A stretch of DNA of 64,000 nucleotides from NCBI GenBank assembly GCA_016711875.1, contig JADJSD010000001.1, forward strand, positions 496,001 to 560,000. The letters run 5' to 3'. Shown piece after piece: positions 20,040 through 27,543 of this stretch. Numbering within the stretch: the first letter of the stretch is position 1; the number at the start of each line of letters is the position of its first letter. Origin of the DNA: Betaproteobacteria bacterium (GTDB lineage Bacteria; Pseudomonadota; Gammaproteobacteria; Burkholderiales; Usitatibacteraceae). The notes beneath the pieces were generated by a model. It was not told where the DNA came from. It ran no database searches and saw only the letters and a program-made list of their open reading frames with translations. Made by a program: the position numbers and the translations under genes.

Positions 20040-21122
20040 GTGGCTGATGCCTACGCCGACAAAACGGTCCTGCTGCTGCCGTTCAATGCCGACACGAAAC
20101 TCGGCATTGGTGTCGTGAGCCGTGGTCTCACTGGGCATTTCTACGCCCTTCGCGGGAACGCGGCCCTCACCTCGGCGCAGGCCAAGTACGGCGGCAACTC
20201 GTGCTACTTCGACGGCTCGGGAGACTCGCTCCTGGGCTCGTATAGTCCGGCTCACGCCTGTGGCACGTCGAACTTCACGCTGGAGACGTGGTTCATGCCG
20301 CTTTCCATCCCGGCAGCCGGGACGGGATCGGCAAACATGCAGATGATTTATTGCGATCGAGCCAACGACAGCAATCGGGCTTTCTTCGCGTACTGCAATT
20401 GGAACGGCATCACGAACGCGCCAGGGTTCTGGTTCAACATCATCACGGCAGGGGTCGCCATCGACTTTACCTACGTGATCACGCTCACCCTTGGGCGTTG
20501 GTACCACGTGGCGGTCACGCGCAATGGCAGCAACTTCTTCTTCTACCTGGATGGCGTCAAGCTCGCCACGAAGTCGAGCACGGTCTCCTGGGCGGACTAC
20601 GGCGCGGCACCTCGGCTCGGCTGTTGGAGCGACGACTACTCCTTCTGGTTGTACGCGTATCTCGATGACTTCCGGCTCACCAACGGTGTGGATCGTTACG
20701 GTAACGGGGCCGAATTCACGGTTCCTGACGCGCTGGAATACACACCGGTTTCTGTCAATGCCGCTCTCCTGCCCGCTTACCTGAAGCCTGGCAGTTGGAC
20801 GCCCTATCAGACAGGGATCGCCAGGCGATTTGAGGACATCAAGGGTAGGCGCGACATCTACTTCAGTGGCGCCGGTGACGGTCAGATCGTGGGCACGGTG
20901 AAGGAGAAAGCCACACCGGACAACTTGCCGCTCTCCCGAAAAGTCCTCCTCCTCTACGACGCGGACTTCCGCGTGGTGCAGTCGACGTGGAGCGATAACG
21001 CTGGCAACTACGCGTTCAGGCGCCTAGATCGAACGAAGAAGTTCACGGCTGTGGCGGTCGACCACACGAACAACTACCGCGCCGTCATCGCGGACAACCT
21101 CACCCCGGAAGCAATGCCATGA
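20040..21122 (+). CDS. LamG-domain tail protein, probable receptor-binding
   Basis: 360 residues, intact, GTG start two bases after the previous stop. Residues about 1-240 form a concanavalin A-like (LamG/laminin-G-3) domain: LPFNADTKLG, SCYFDGSGDSLLG, FTLETWFMPLS, RWYHVAVTRNGSNFFFYLDGVKLAT, YLDDFRLTNGVDRY. Residues about 275-355 look like a transthyretin-type beta sandwich (GTVKEKATPDNLPLSRKVLLL ... TWSDNAGNYAFRRL). LamG domains in phage tails commonly bind polysaccharide, so a host-surface recognition role is likely but inferred. The TGA overlaps the next ATG. Confidence 0.8.
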   Translation: MADAYADKTVLLLPFNADTKLGIGVVSRGLTGHFYALRGNAALTSAQAKYGGNSCYFDGSGDSLLGSYSPAHACGTSNFTLETWFMPLSIPAAGTGSANMQMIYCDRANDSNRAFFAYCNWNGITNAPGFWFNIITAGVAIDFTYVITLTLGRWYHVAVTRNGSNFFFYLDGVKLATKSSTVSWADYGAAPRLGCWSDDYSFWLYAYLDDFRLTNGVDRYGNGAEFTVPDALEYTPVSVNAALLPAYLKPGSWTPYQTGIARRFEDIKGRRDIYFSGAGDGQIVGTVKEKATPDNLPLSRKVLLLYDADFRVVQSTWSDNAGNYAFRRLDRTKKFTAVAVDHTNNYRAVIADNLTPEAMP

Positions 21123-21507
21123 TCCAGATCTCTACCGCCCTCAATGATCAGCGGCTGGCCGGTGTCGTGACCTTTCTGGCGCTGGGCACGCCCGCTGCCG
21201 TGGCACGGCTCTATTCCGGAACACGGCCTGCCTTTGGCGCGGCGCCCACCGGCACCCTGCTGGTAGAGATTCCCGTGCAGAACCGATCGGCCAGGTGGCC
21301 AGCGGGAGCCTTGCGATCACACCGACCGATGAGGCCCTCATCCTCGCTGACGGAGAGGCCACGTGGGCGCGCGTGCTCAACGGCGAAGGGTCCATCGCGT
21401 GGGACTGCGATGTCTCGAACCTCGCCGGCACGGGCGAAATCCGGATCTCTTCGACCACTCTCTTCGCAGGCGGCTACACCCGCATCATCAGCGGCACCCT
21501 GGGGTAA
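21119..21507 (+). CDS. Small phage tail protein (apparent frameshift)
   Basis: About 130 residues. MIQISTALNDQRLAGVVTFLALGTPAAVARLY starts one frame. After an indel near 21280 the sequence continues GQVASGSLAITPTDEALILADGEATWARV and ends GGYTRIISGTLG. The joined product is a compact beta-rich domain seen in minor tail clusters, with no catalytic motif. It overlaps the LamG protein stop by ATGA. Function unknown. Confidence 0.6.
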
Positions 21508-21513
21508 GCGCCC

Positions 21514-23634
21514 ATGGCGGTGGAACTGCTCTTCTGGCAGTCGCCGGGGACAGGTGATCTCGTTTTCGGGGAGGAGCCGACCGCTACCGAACATCTGGTA
21601 GCCGTCGTTGAGGCAAACCTTCCGGAACTTGCCCAATCGGTAACGGTTCGGCGCGTTGAGCCGGTCGTCCCGCAGATCGTCCTGCCTCCCCTGGCGCTGG
21701 CGGCGACGGTCGAGCGAATCGAATCGATCGTCACGGCGGTCGCGCTGCCGTCGCTGGAACTCGCGGCCACACTCGGTCGCAACGAGCGGGCGGTCATCTC
21801 GGCCGTCTTGCCCGGACTCACGGCACTGGTCCGGATCGAGCCGCCCGCTCTGGCGGTCCTCTCGGCCGAACTGCCCGGGCTCACGCTGGCGGCGGAAGTC
21901 AGCAACCGTCCGATCCTTCGGATCGAGGCGAACCTTCCGGCGCTCACGGCGGTCACCACAGCCGTCTACCGTTCGGGGACCCAGCGACCCACCGTGTCCG
22001 CCTCCGCGCTCACCCATCAGGTGGCTCGGCACGGATCCATGGGCGCCCAGGAGCGTAGCGAGAAAACGCGAGCCGACCGCGTGGGAGGCGAGGAACGCTG
22101 GACGGGGGCGGATCCCGCCAGTGCCCTTATCACCTCTCGCATTCCGCAGGCGTTCCTGCGTACCAGGCTTACGTACCGCGCCCGTCATGCCGAGGCGGCA
22201 CGGGTGGAGGCGGCCGATCGTCGCCTCCATTCGCAGGACGCCATTCGGGATCCGCGTCTCGCCCGTTCAGCTTGGCATCAGGACGCCTTGGCAATTCGCC
22301 ATGCGCGGACGTCACTCTTCCAGGACTGCCTTCGGGACCGGCGAACGTCCCGGGTCTCCGCCTACTCCGGCGCCCGGAAGACTGCCTCGGGTTTCACGTG
22401 GCGGACAGGGTCAGCAGCGCCTAAGCGCGTGCCGTTACGGCTTCGCTGGCAGGAGGCGATCCGCCCGCCCGCAGGACGCTATACGCGGCCAGTGGCTCCC
22501 CCTGAGCAACCGGCTTGCTACACCCCGAATCCGCACCTGCTGTTCGCCGAGGGCTGGGGTTCAAGTACCGCTCTTCTCTTTGTCTGCGAGCGGGTCGTTC
22601 CGCCGACCCACGAGACGGTCGTTGTCCCTGTTCGAAGGGTCTACATGGTTCTGAATGAAGTACACCTGAAACGCGTCACCGGGAACATCGAGATTCCGAC
22701 GCTCTCCTTGGGGCTCACGATCGACGCGGGCTCGTGGACGTGGGGGTTCGATGCCACGGTGCCGGCCGAGGCCCTCGTGGACTTGGAGCCGGACGCAGGC
22801 GGAAGCCCCGTGGAGTTGGAGGCCACCATCAACGGGACCGCGTATCGGTTGCTCGCCGAACGCCTATCGAGAGAGCGCACCTTCGGCCAATCCACCGTGA
22901 AGGTCTCCGGTCGGGGAAAAAGCGCCGTCCTCGATGCCCCCTATGCGCCGACGATGACCTTCACGAACAGCGGCGATCGCACAGCCCAGCAACTTATGGC
23001 GGACGCCCTGCAGGTCAATGGCGTACCCATTGGCTGGACGATCGATTGGGGAATCACCGATTGGCTGGTGCCGACCGGAGTCTGGTCGCACCAAGGCACC
23101 TATATCTCGGCGCTCAATGCAATTGCCGGCGCCGCGGGCGCTTACCTGCAGCCACACCGTACCGCCCAGACTATTCGGGTGCTACCGCGTTATCCCTCCG
23201 CCCCCTGGGAGTGGGGGACGGTGACCCCCGACTTCGTCCTGCCGGCCGCGGCAACCGCCCGCGAAAGCCTCGAGTGGAAGGATGCCGCTCCTTACAACGG
23301 CGTCTACGTGTCAGGCGTCTCGGCCGGGATCCTGGGGTGGATCAAGCGCACCGGTACAGCGGGGGATGTCTTGGCGCCCATGGTGGTCGATCCCCTCATC
23401 ACGGCGGCGACAGCCGCCCGGCAGCGCGGCATCGCAGTGCTCGCGGACACCGGACGTCAGATCGCAGTGAACCTCCGACTTCCCGTCCTTCCCGAGACCG
23501 GAATCATCGAGCCTGGCGCCTTCATCGAATACCAGGACGGAAGCGTCACTCGGTTGGGCCTCGTCCGTAGCACCAGCGTCCAGGCAGGACTTCCGGAGGT
23601 CTGGCAGACGCTCGGAGTCGAGACCCATGCATAA
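21514..23634 (+). CDS. Tail hub/baseplate-like protein with N-terminal 21-residue repeats
   Basis: 706 residues, intact. Residues 36-140 consist of five consecutive 21-residue repeats each starting LP.L (LPELAQS, LPPLALA, LPSLELA, LPGLTAL, LPGLTLA). An Arg-rich helical region (about 170-310) has many R, H and Q. Residues about 375-706 resemble the tail hub (gp27/gpD-like) fold: FDATVPAEALVDLEP, AERLSRERTFGQSTVKVSGRG, YISALNAIAGAAGAYLQ, IIEPGAFIEYQDGSVTRLGLV. The neighbouring OB-fold-like protein also suggests a hub complex. The assembly role is inferred. Confidence 0.7.
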   Translation: MAVELLFWQSPGTGDLVFGEEPTATEHLVAVVEANLPELAQSVTVRRVEPVVPQIVLPPLALAATVERIESIVTAVALPSLELAATLGRNERAVISAVLPGLTALVRIEPPALAVLSAELPGLTLAAEVSNRPILRIEANLPALTAVTTAVYRSGTQRPTVSASALTHQVARHGSMGAQERSEKTRADRVGGEERWTGADPASALITSRIPQAFLRTRLTYRARHAEAARVEAADRRLHSQDAIRDPRLARSAWHQDALAIRHARTSLFQDCLRDRRTSRVSAYSGARKTASGFTWRTGSAAPKRVPLRLRWQEAIRPPAGRYTRPVAPPEQPACYTPNPHLLFAEGWGSSTALLFVCERVVPPTHETVVVPVRRVYMVLNEVHLKRVTGNIEIPTLSLGLTIDAGSWTWGFDATVPAEALVDLEPDAGGSPVELEATINGTAYRLLAERLSRERTFGQSTVKVSGRGKSAVLDAPYAPTMTFTNSGDRTAQQLMADALQVNGVPIGWTIDWGITDWLVPTGVWSHQGTYISALNAIAGAAGAYLQPHRTAQTIRVLPRYPSAPWEWGTVTPDFVLPAAATARESLEWKDAAPYNGVYVSGVSAGILGWIKRTGTAGDVLAPMVVDPLITAATAARQRGIAVLADTGRQIAVNLRLPVLPETGIIEPGAFIEYQDGSVTRLGLVRSTSVQAGLPEVWQTLGVETHA

Positions 23635-23848
23635 CGTCTACCAGCAATTTCGCCAACTCCTGCCTGATCCACCCTTGCAGGCGGGGACCGTCACGGCAGT
23701 GGGCGCCGGTGTCGTCACGGTGCAACTGCCCGGTGGCGGCGTCCTTACTGCTCGCGGAGACGCCCAGGTCGGACAAAGCGTTTTCGTGCGCGACGACGTC
23801 ATCGAGGGTGTCGCACCCAGTCTCACGCTGGAGGTAATCGAGATTTGA
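23627..23848 (+). CDS. Small tail-tip protein, OB-fold-like
   Basis: 73 residues, MHNVYQQFRQLLPDPPLQAGTVTAVGAGVVTVQLPGGGVLTARGDAQVGQSVFVRDDVIEGVAPSL shortened to its pattern: an N-terminal helix followed by a five-strand barrel with V.AVG.G.VTV.LPGGG and VG..VFVR. This looks like the gp5/gpV-type OB domain placed at the hub centre. The start overlaps the hub gene stop. It is the last gene before the strong terminator. Assignment by pattern. Confidence 0.6.
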   Translation: MHNVYQQFRQLLPDPPLQAGTVTAVGAGVVTVQLPGGGVLTARGDAQVGQSVFVRDDVIEGVAPSLTLEVIEI

Positions 23849-23881
23849 TCCACCCGTAAAGCACTGCTGTGATTCAACCCA

Positions 23882-23924
23882 GAACCCGCCCGAGGTCAGC
23901 CCCTCGTGGCGGGTTCGCCTTTTT
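23882..23924 (+). terminator. Rho-independent terminator after the tail operon
   Basis: Perfect 9-bp stem GAACCCGCC / GGCGGGTTC, with an inner 5-bp stem CGAGG / CCTCG and a hexamer loop, followed by GCC and five T. It sits 33 bp after the last tail gene and 10 bp before the lysis cassette, so it separates structural and lysis transcription or attenuates read-through. Confidence 0.9.
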
Positions 23925-23933
23925 GGAGACCCA

Positions 23934-24236
23934 ATGAACGCCGAACACATCACACCGCCTCCCGAAGACAACGTTCTCACCGTCCGCAAGGAGGATTTCG
24001 AGGACCTGCTCGATCGCGCCGCCGAACGTGGCGCCGAGCGCGCGCTCGTTCACCTCGGCCTCGAGGGCCCCCATGCGGCCGAAGACATCCGGGAGCTGCG
24101 CGATCTCCTCGAAGCCTGGCGCGATGCCCGCCGCACCGCCTGGCGCACCGTGATCCGCGTCGCGACGACCAGCCTCCTGGTGGTCGCGCTCTTGGGTGCA
24201 GCGATCAAGTTCAAGATCATGGGAGGCTCGCAATGA
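23934..24236 (+). CDS. Lysis-cassette membrane protein (DUF6127-like)
   Basis: 100 residues. The N-terminal two-thirds are charged and helical (KEDFEDLLDRAAERGAERALVHLGLEG). A single transmembrane helix follows near the C-terminus (about residues 73-92, VIRVATTSLLVVALLGAAI). It precedes the holin with a 4-base ATGA overlap. The single-span, N-in arrangement suits an accessory or antiholin-like component, but this is inference from position. Confidence 0.6.
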   Translation: MNAEHITPPPEDNVLTVRKEDFEDLLDRAAERGAERALVHLGLEGPHAAEDIRELRDLLEAWRDARRTAWRTVIRVATTSLLVVALLGAAIKFKIMGGSQ

Positions 24237-24709
24237 TCGAGACCCTGTTGGGTGGTCTGCTGGGTGGAGTGTTTCGCCTGGCACCTGAAGTTCTCAAGTG
24301 GTTCGACCGAAAGAGCGAGCGAGGCCACGAACTCGCGATGCAGGACAAAGCGTTGGAGTTCGACCGGCTACGCGGCGCCCAGAAGATGGCCGAAATTGGC
24401 GCGGCGGCCGATGCGGCGTGGAATGTTGGCGCCGTCGAGGCGCTACGAGATGCCGTTCGCACGCAGGGTGAGAAATCCGGCGTTCGCTGGGCCGATGCGC
24501 TCTCGATCAGCGTGCGGCCTGTGATCACCTACTGTTTCATGGCCCTTTACTGCGCGGCCAAGACGGCGGCCTTCGTAGGTGCCGTGACTGCCGGCGCTGG
24601 CTGGGGCACCGCCGTGTTGCAGGCATGGACCGAGGCCGATCAGGCACTGTGGGCCGGGGTGCTCAATTTCTGGTTCCTGGGGCGCGTCTTTGACCGGGTG
24701 CGGCCGTGA
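24233..24709 (+). CDS. Holin of the 3TM (GTA-holin-like) family
   Basis: 158 residues. It has an amphipathic N-terminus (MIETLLGGLLGGVFRLAPEVL), a charged linker and helix, then hydrophobic stretches at about 97-118 (PVITYCFMALYCAAKTAAFVG) and about 119-150 ending in NFWFLGRVFDR. This pattern is typical of 3TM holins of lambda-like and gene-transfer-agent clusters. It forms the membrane lesion that releases the endolysin encoded immediately after it (overlapping GTG start). Confidence 0.75.
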   Translation: MIETLLGGLLGGVFRLAPEVLKWFDRKSERGHELAMQDKALEFDRLRGAQKMAEIGAAADAAWNVGAVEALRDAVRTQGEKSGVRWADALSISVRPVITYCFMALYCAAKTAAFVGAVTAGAGWGTAVLQAWTEADQALWAGVLNFWFLGRVFDRVRP

Positions 24710-25161
24710 TAGCTGTTCCACCGGCGGCCATCGAGCTTGCCAAGCGGTTCGAGGGCTTCCACCGGGTACCAAAGGATGATCCGGGGCGGGCGCACCCCTA
24801 CATCTGCCCCGCGGGCTACTGGACGATCGGCTACGGTCATCTCTGCGACCCGCAGCACCCACCGATCACCGAGGCGGAAGCGGAGGACTACCTAGCGCAC
24901 GACCTGCTCTCCGCCCTTAACGCGACCCTGCGGTACTGCCCGGCGCTCGCCACAGAGCCCGAGGGCCGGCTCGCAGCCATCGTCGACTTTACATTCAATC
25001 TCGGCGCAGGACGTCTACAGACATCAACACTCCGACGCAGGCTCATCCAGCAAGCCTGGGGGGATGCAGCATCGGAATTGCGGCGCTGGGTCTACGGTGG
25101 TGGCAGAGTGCTCCCCGGCCTCGTTGCTCGCCGCAATGCTGAGGCTCGCATTCTCCTGTGA
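24706..25161 (+). CDS. Endolysin, GH24 (T4-type) lysozyme
   Basis: 151 residues, GTG start overlapping the holin stop. The T4-lysozyme pattern is clear. The catalytic Glu is in KRFEGF, followed at the usual distance by WTIGYGHLC, then ITEAEAEDYLAHDL, DFTFNLGAGRLQTSTLRR and LVARRNAEA. It cleaves the MurNAc-GlcNAc bond of peptidoglycan. No signal peptide or SAR segment is evident, so it should depend on the holin. No Rz/Rz1 pair is seen after it. Confidence 0.9.
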   Translation: MIAVPPAAIELAKRFEGFHRVPKDDPGRAHPYICPAGYWTIGYGHLCDPQHPPITEAEAEDYLAHDLLSALNATLRYCPALATEPEGRLAAIVDFTFNLGAGRLQTSTLRRRLIQQAWGDAASELRRWVYGGGRVLPGLVARRNAEARILL

Positions 25162-25232
25162 CGGTCGAATTGTCTTGGCAGACACGGGTCTCGCTATGCT
25201 CATGCCACAGTGATAAGCTTACGCTTCCACTC

Positions 25233-25570
25233 ATGACCCCGAACGCAGGAAATGAAGCGTTGTCGTCCGGCATACGCGGAACGAGTAATGGCCAGACCAA
25301 TGGCGGGGCGAAGCGGCTCCCGACAGTCTGGTTTCCATCGACAGCGACGATGGCAGCTGTGCTATCCGAGGAGAACCGGGCGTTGTTGCGGGTCATTCGG
25401 GATGCACAGCCGAAGACCCTGACCGAGTTGGCCGCGCTGACAGGCCGGCAGGTGTCGGACCTGTCGCGGACGCTGAAGATGGAGGATACGGACTGATCAG
25501 GCTTACCCGGAATGTCCGCGATGTTCGGCCGACCGCGCTGGCCACCGAATTTCTGGTGGTTCTGGACTAG
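25233..25570 (+). pseudogene. Truncated HTH antitoxin-like regulator (TumA/HVO_A0114-type), frameshifted
   Basis: From ATG 25233 the readable part is LPTVWFPSTATMAAVLSEENRALLRVI, then an HTH (PKTLTELAALTGRQVSDLSRTLK). After an indel near 25480 a C-terminal YGLIRL..NVRDVRPTALATEFLVVLD follows, ending in TAG at 25570. The 'WF.S....A.VLS.ENR.LL..I' and 'SRTLK...YGL' pattern is that of TumA-type antitoxins. The usual N-terminal domain is missing and no TumE-type toxin gene is adjacent. It is probably a remnant between the lysis cassette and the DarTG pair. The frame upstream extends to 25158, but those residues are not family-like. Confidence 0.55.
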
Positions 25571-25675
25571 GTACAGAGGACGACCGAATGCCCAAGCAGG
25601 ACGTGATGGTCGCGCCCAAGCCAACGGCTCAACGGGTCACGGTGGCGGGCTGTTGCACGTTCCTGGAGCCGGTGA

Positions 25676-26326
25676 ATGGCTAACAACTACCCCAACCTGA
25701 ACCCGGAGAAGGCGCTGATCCCCAGCGCATCGTCCATCGCGATAATCTTCCATGGATAATGCGCAATGGCTTGCACTGTGCGAACTCTCCAGTGCGAGAC
25801 CCGAACTACGTCGCAATTGGTAACGCTGACTTGATCAGTCGACGGACGCATCGTAATGTCCTGGTGGCACCGGGAGGCACACTGGCCGACTACGTTCCGT
25901 TCTACTTCACTCCGTTTTCGCCCATGATGTGCAACATCTATACCGGACGCGGCGAAGTCCCAAGACGTCGCAATGAAGAGATGCATTCTCGTCTCCAGCC
26001 TGCCGAAGGTTAAAGCGATGGAGCTCGATTTCGTATTCACGGATCGACATGCCTATACATCGTTGGCCAACTTTTCCAACGAGCTTGATGACCTGGGCAA
26101 GATTGACTGGCCGTTGCTCCAGACTCGTAATTTTCAGCGCAATCCAGATGACCCCGAGCAAATCGAACGCTATCAGGCCGAGGCCCTCGTGTACCGACAG
26201 CTACCCATCACCGGACTGATCGCGGTAGTCTGCTATACCGAAGCGGTAAAATCGGCGCTTGAAGCCCAGATCCAGAGAGAAGACATGAAGCTGGAAGTTC
26301 TAGTTCTGCCAAAGTGGTATTTCTGA
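25676..26326 (+). CDS. darT: DarT-like ssDNA ADP-ribosyltransferase toxin (two apparent frameshifts)
   Basis: About 216 residues starting MANNYPNLNPEKALI. Shifts near 25720 and near 25978 cancel, and the product ends in TGA at 26326. Diagnostic segments are IVHRDNLPWIMRNGLHC, PNYVAIGNADLISRRTH, GGTLADYVPFYFTPFSPMM, FVFTDRHAY, DWPLL and ERYQAEALVY. DarT (DUF4433) ADP-ribosylates thymidine in single-stranded DNA and blocks replication. It is paired with the downstream macrodomain antitoxin through a TGATG overlap. Whether the toxin is really disrupted depends on whether the two indels are real. The antitoxin is intact. Confidence 0.85.
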
Positions 26327-27408
26327 TGATCACGCTCAGACAAGGCAACTTGCTAGAAGCTAGGGCTGAGGCGCTGGTCAACACCGTCAATACCGTCGGT
26401 GTGATGGGCAAGGGCATTGCCCTTATGTTCAAGGAACGGTTCGCGGAAAATTTCCGCCTCTATTCGGCTGCCTGTAAGGCCAGCCAGATACAGACCGGGA
26501 AGGTCTTTGTGACCGAAGTCCACGAGCTGAACGGTCCGCGCTGGATTATCAACTTCCCCACCAACCAACATTGGCGTGCTCCATCCCGGATGGAGTGGAT
26601 CGTCGAAGGGCTCCAGGATCTGCGTCGTGTCCTGCTTGCCAATGAAGTGAAGTCGGTCGCCATCCCGCCCCTAGGATCGGGGAATGGAGGCCTCGAATGG
26701 GCCGACGTCCGAGCGCAGATCGAGGCCGCACTGGGCGACCTCGACATCGACATTCTGGTCTTCGAGCCGACAAAGCAGTACCAAAACGTGGCCAAGCGAA
26801 GCGGCGTCGAGAAGTTGACACCGGCCCGCGCCCTGATCGCCGAACTGGTTCGACGCTATTGGGTACTTGGCATGGAGTGCAGCTTGCTGGAGATTCAGAA
26901 GCTCGCGTGGTTCTTGGAGCGCGCAATCGAGCGCTTTTCCCCGGCGGACAACCCCTTGGACCTACGGTTCATACCAAACAAGTACGGTCCATACGCCAAC
27001 CGCCTAACTCATCTGCTTAATAACCTTGACGGAAGCTACCTTCACTGCGAGAAGCGGATCAGCGACGCAGACCCACTCGACGTGATTTGGTTTGACGACG
27101 AGCGGAAGGGCTTCTTGCAAACCTATCTCAAGACGGAAGCTAAGCCTTATCTTGAGGCGCTGGAGTACACGGCAGCGCTGATTGATGGATTCGAGTCGCC
27201 TTTCGGCATGGAATTGTTGGCGACGGTTGATTGGCTCCTCGCGAACGAGGGCGTTGCGCCCAACGTGACGGCGGTCAGAGAAGGCCTGCGCCATTGGTGC
27301 GGTGGACCGGGCGCGGCAGAGCGCAAGGATCGGTTGTTCGACGATCGCGCCCTAAGTTTTGCGCTGGAGCGACTGACTCGGCACGCCCCTGTCGCCGCAG
27401 TCAGCTGA
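26326..27408 (+). CDS. darG: DarG-like macrodomain antitoxin
   Basis: 360 residues, intact. Residues 1-150 are a macrodomain (QGNLLEARAEALVNTVNTVGVMGKGIA, NFPTNQHWR, AIPPLGSGNGGLEW), which in DarG hydrolyses ADP-ribose from thymidine in DNA. The C-terminal half (from about 165; ARALIAELVRRYWVLG, LRFIPNKYGPYANRLTHLLNNLDG) matches the DarG-specific domain that binds DarT. Start is ATG 26326 within the TGATG overlap; the in-frame GTG 12 bases earlier is less likely. The gene is the last rightward one before convergence with the restriction cluster. Confidence 0.9.
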   Translation: MITLRQGNLLEARAEALVNTVNTVGVMGKGIALMFKERFAENFRLYSAACKASQIQTGKVFVTEVHELNGPRWIINFPTNQHWRAPSRMEWIVEGLQDLRRVLLANEVKSVAIPPLGSGNGGLEWADVRAQIEAALGDLDIDILVFEPTKQYQNVAKRSGVEKLTPARALIAELVRRYWVLGMECSLLEIQKLAWFLERAIERFSPADNPLDLRFIPNKYGPYANRLTHLLNNLDGSYLHCEKRISDADPLDVIWFDDERKGFLQTYLKTEAKPYLEALEYTAALIDGFESPFGMELLATVDWLLANEGVAPNVTAVREGLRHWCGGPGAAERKDRLFDDRALSFALERLTRHAPVAAVS

Positions 27409-27543
27409 GACACGCCACGCTTCATAGAAGCATTAATCAGCGCGAGCGGAACGGCACCGCAGTGGGGCCTCTCCGGTAAGTCTATTGGGCCGGAAGGGTA
27501 CTGCAGCGAGCAATTGCCATGGGGACTTTGGCGTCCTGACCGG

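Noticed and set aside
21619..21933. 63-nt repeats considered as a CRISPR array
   Set aside because: They are direct protein-coding repeats with diverged DNA and no unique spacers, continuous with an open reading frame.
1..25200. Integrase, repressor or replication genes
   Set aside because: None were found; the window covers only the late region, so the prophage type and induction control cannot be judged.
25588..25683. 31-codon ORF starting MPKQDVMVAPKP
   Set aside because: No ribosome-binding site of note and no family match; it overlaps the DarT start and may be a by-product of local indels.
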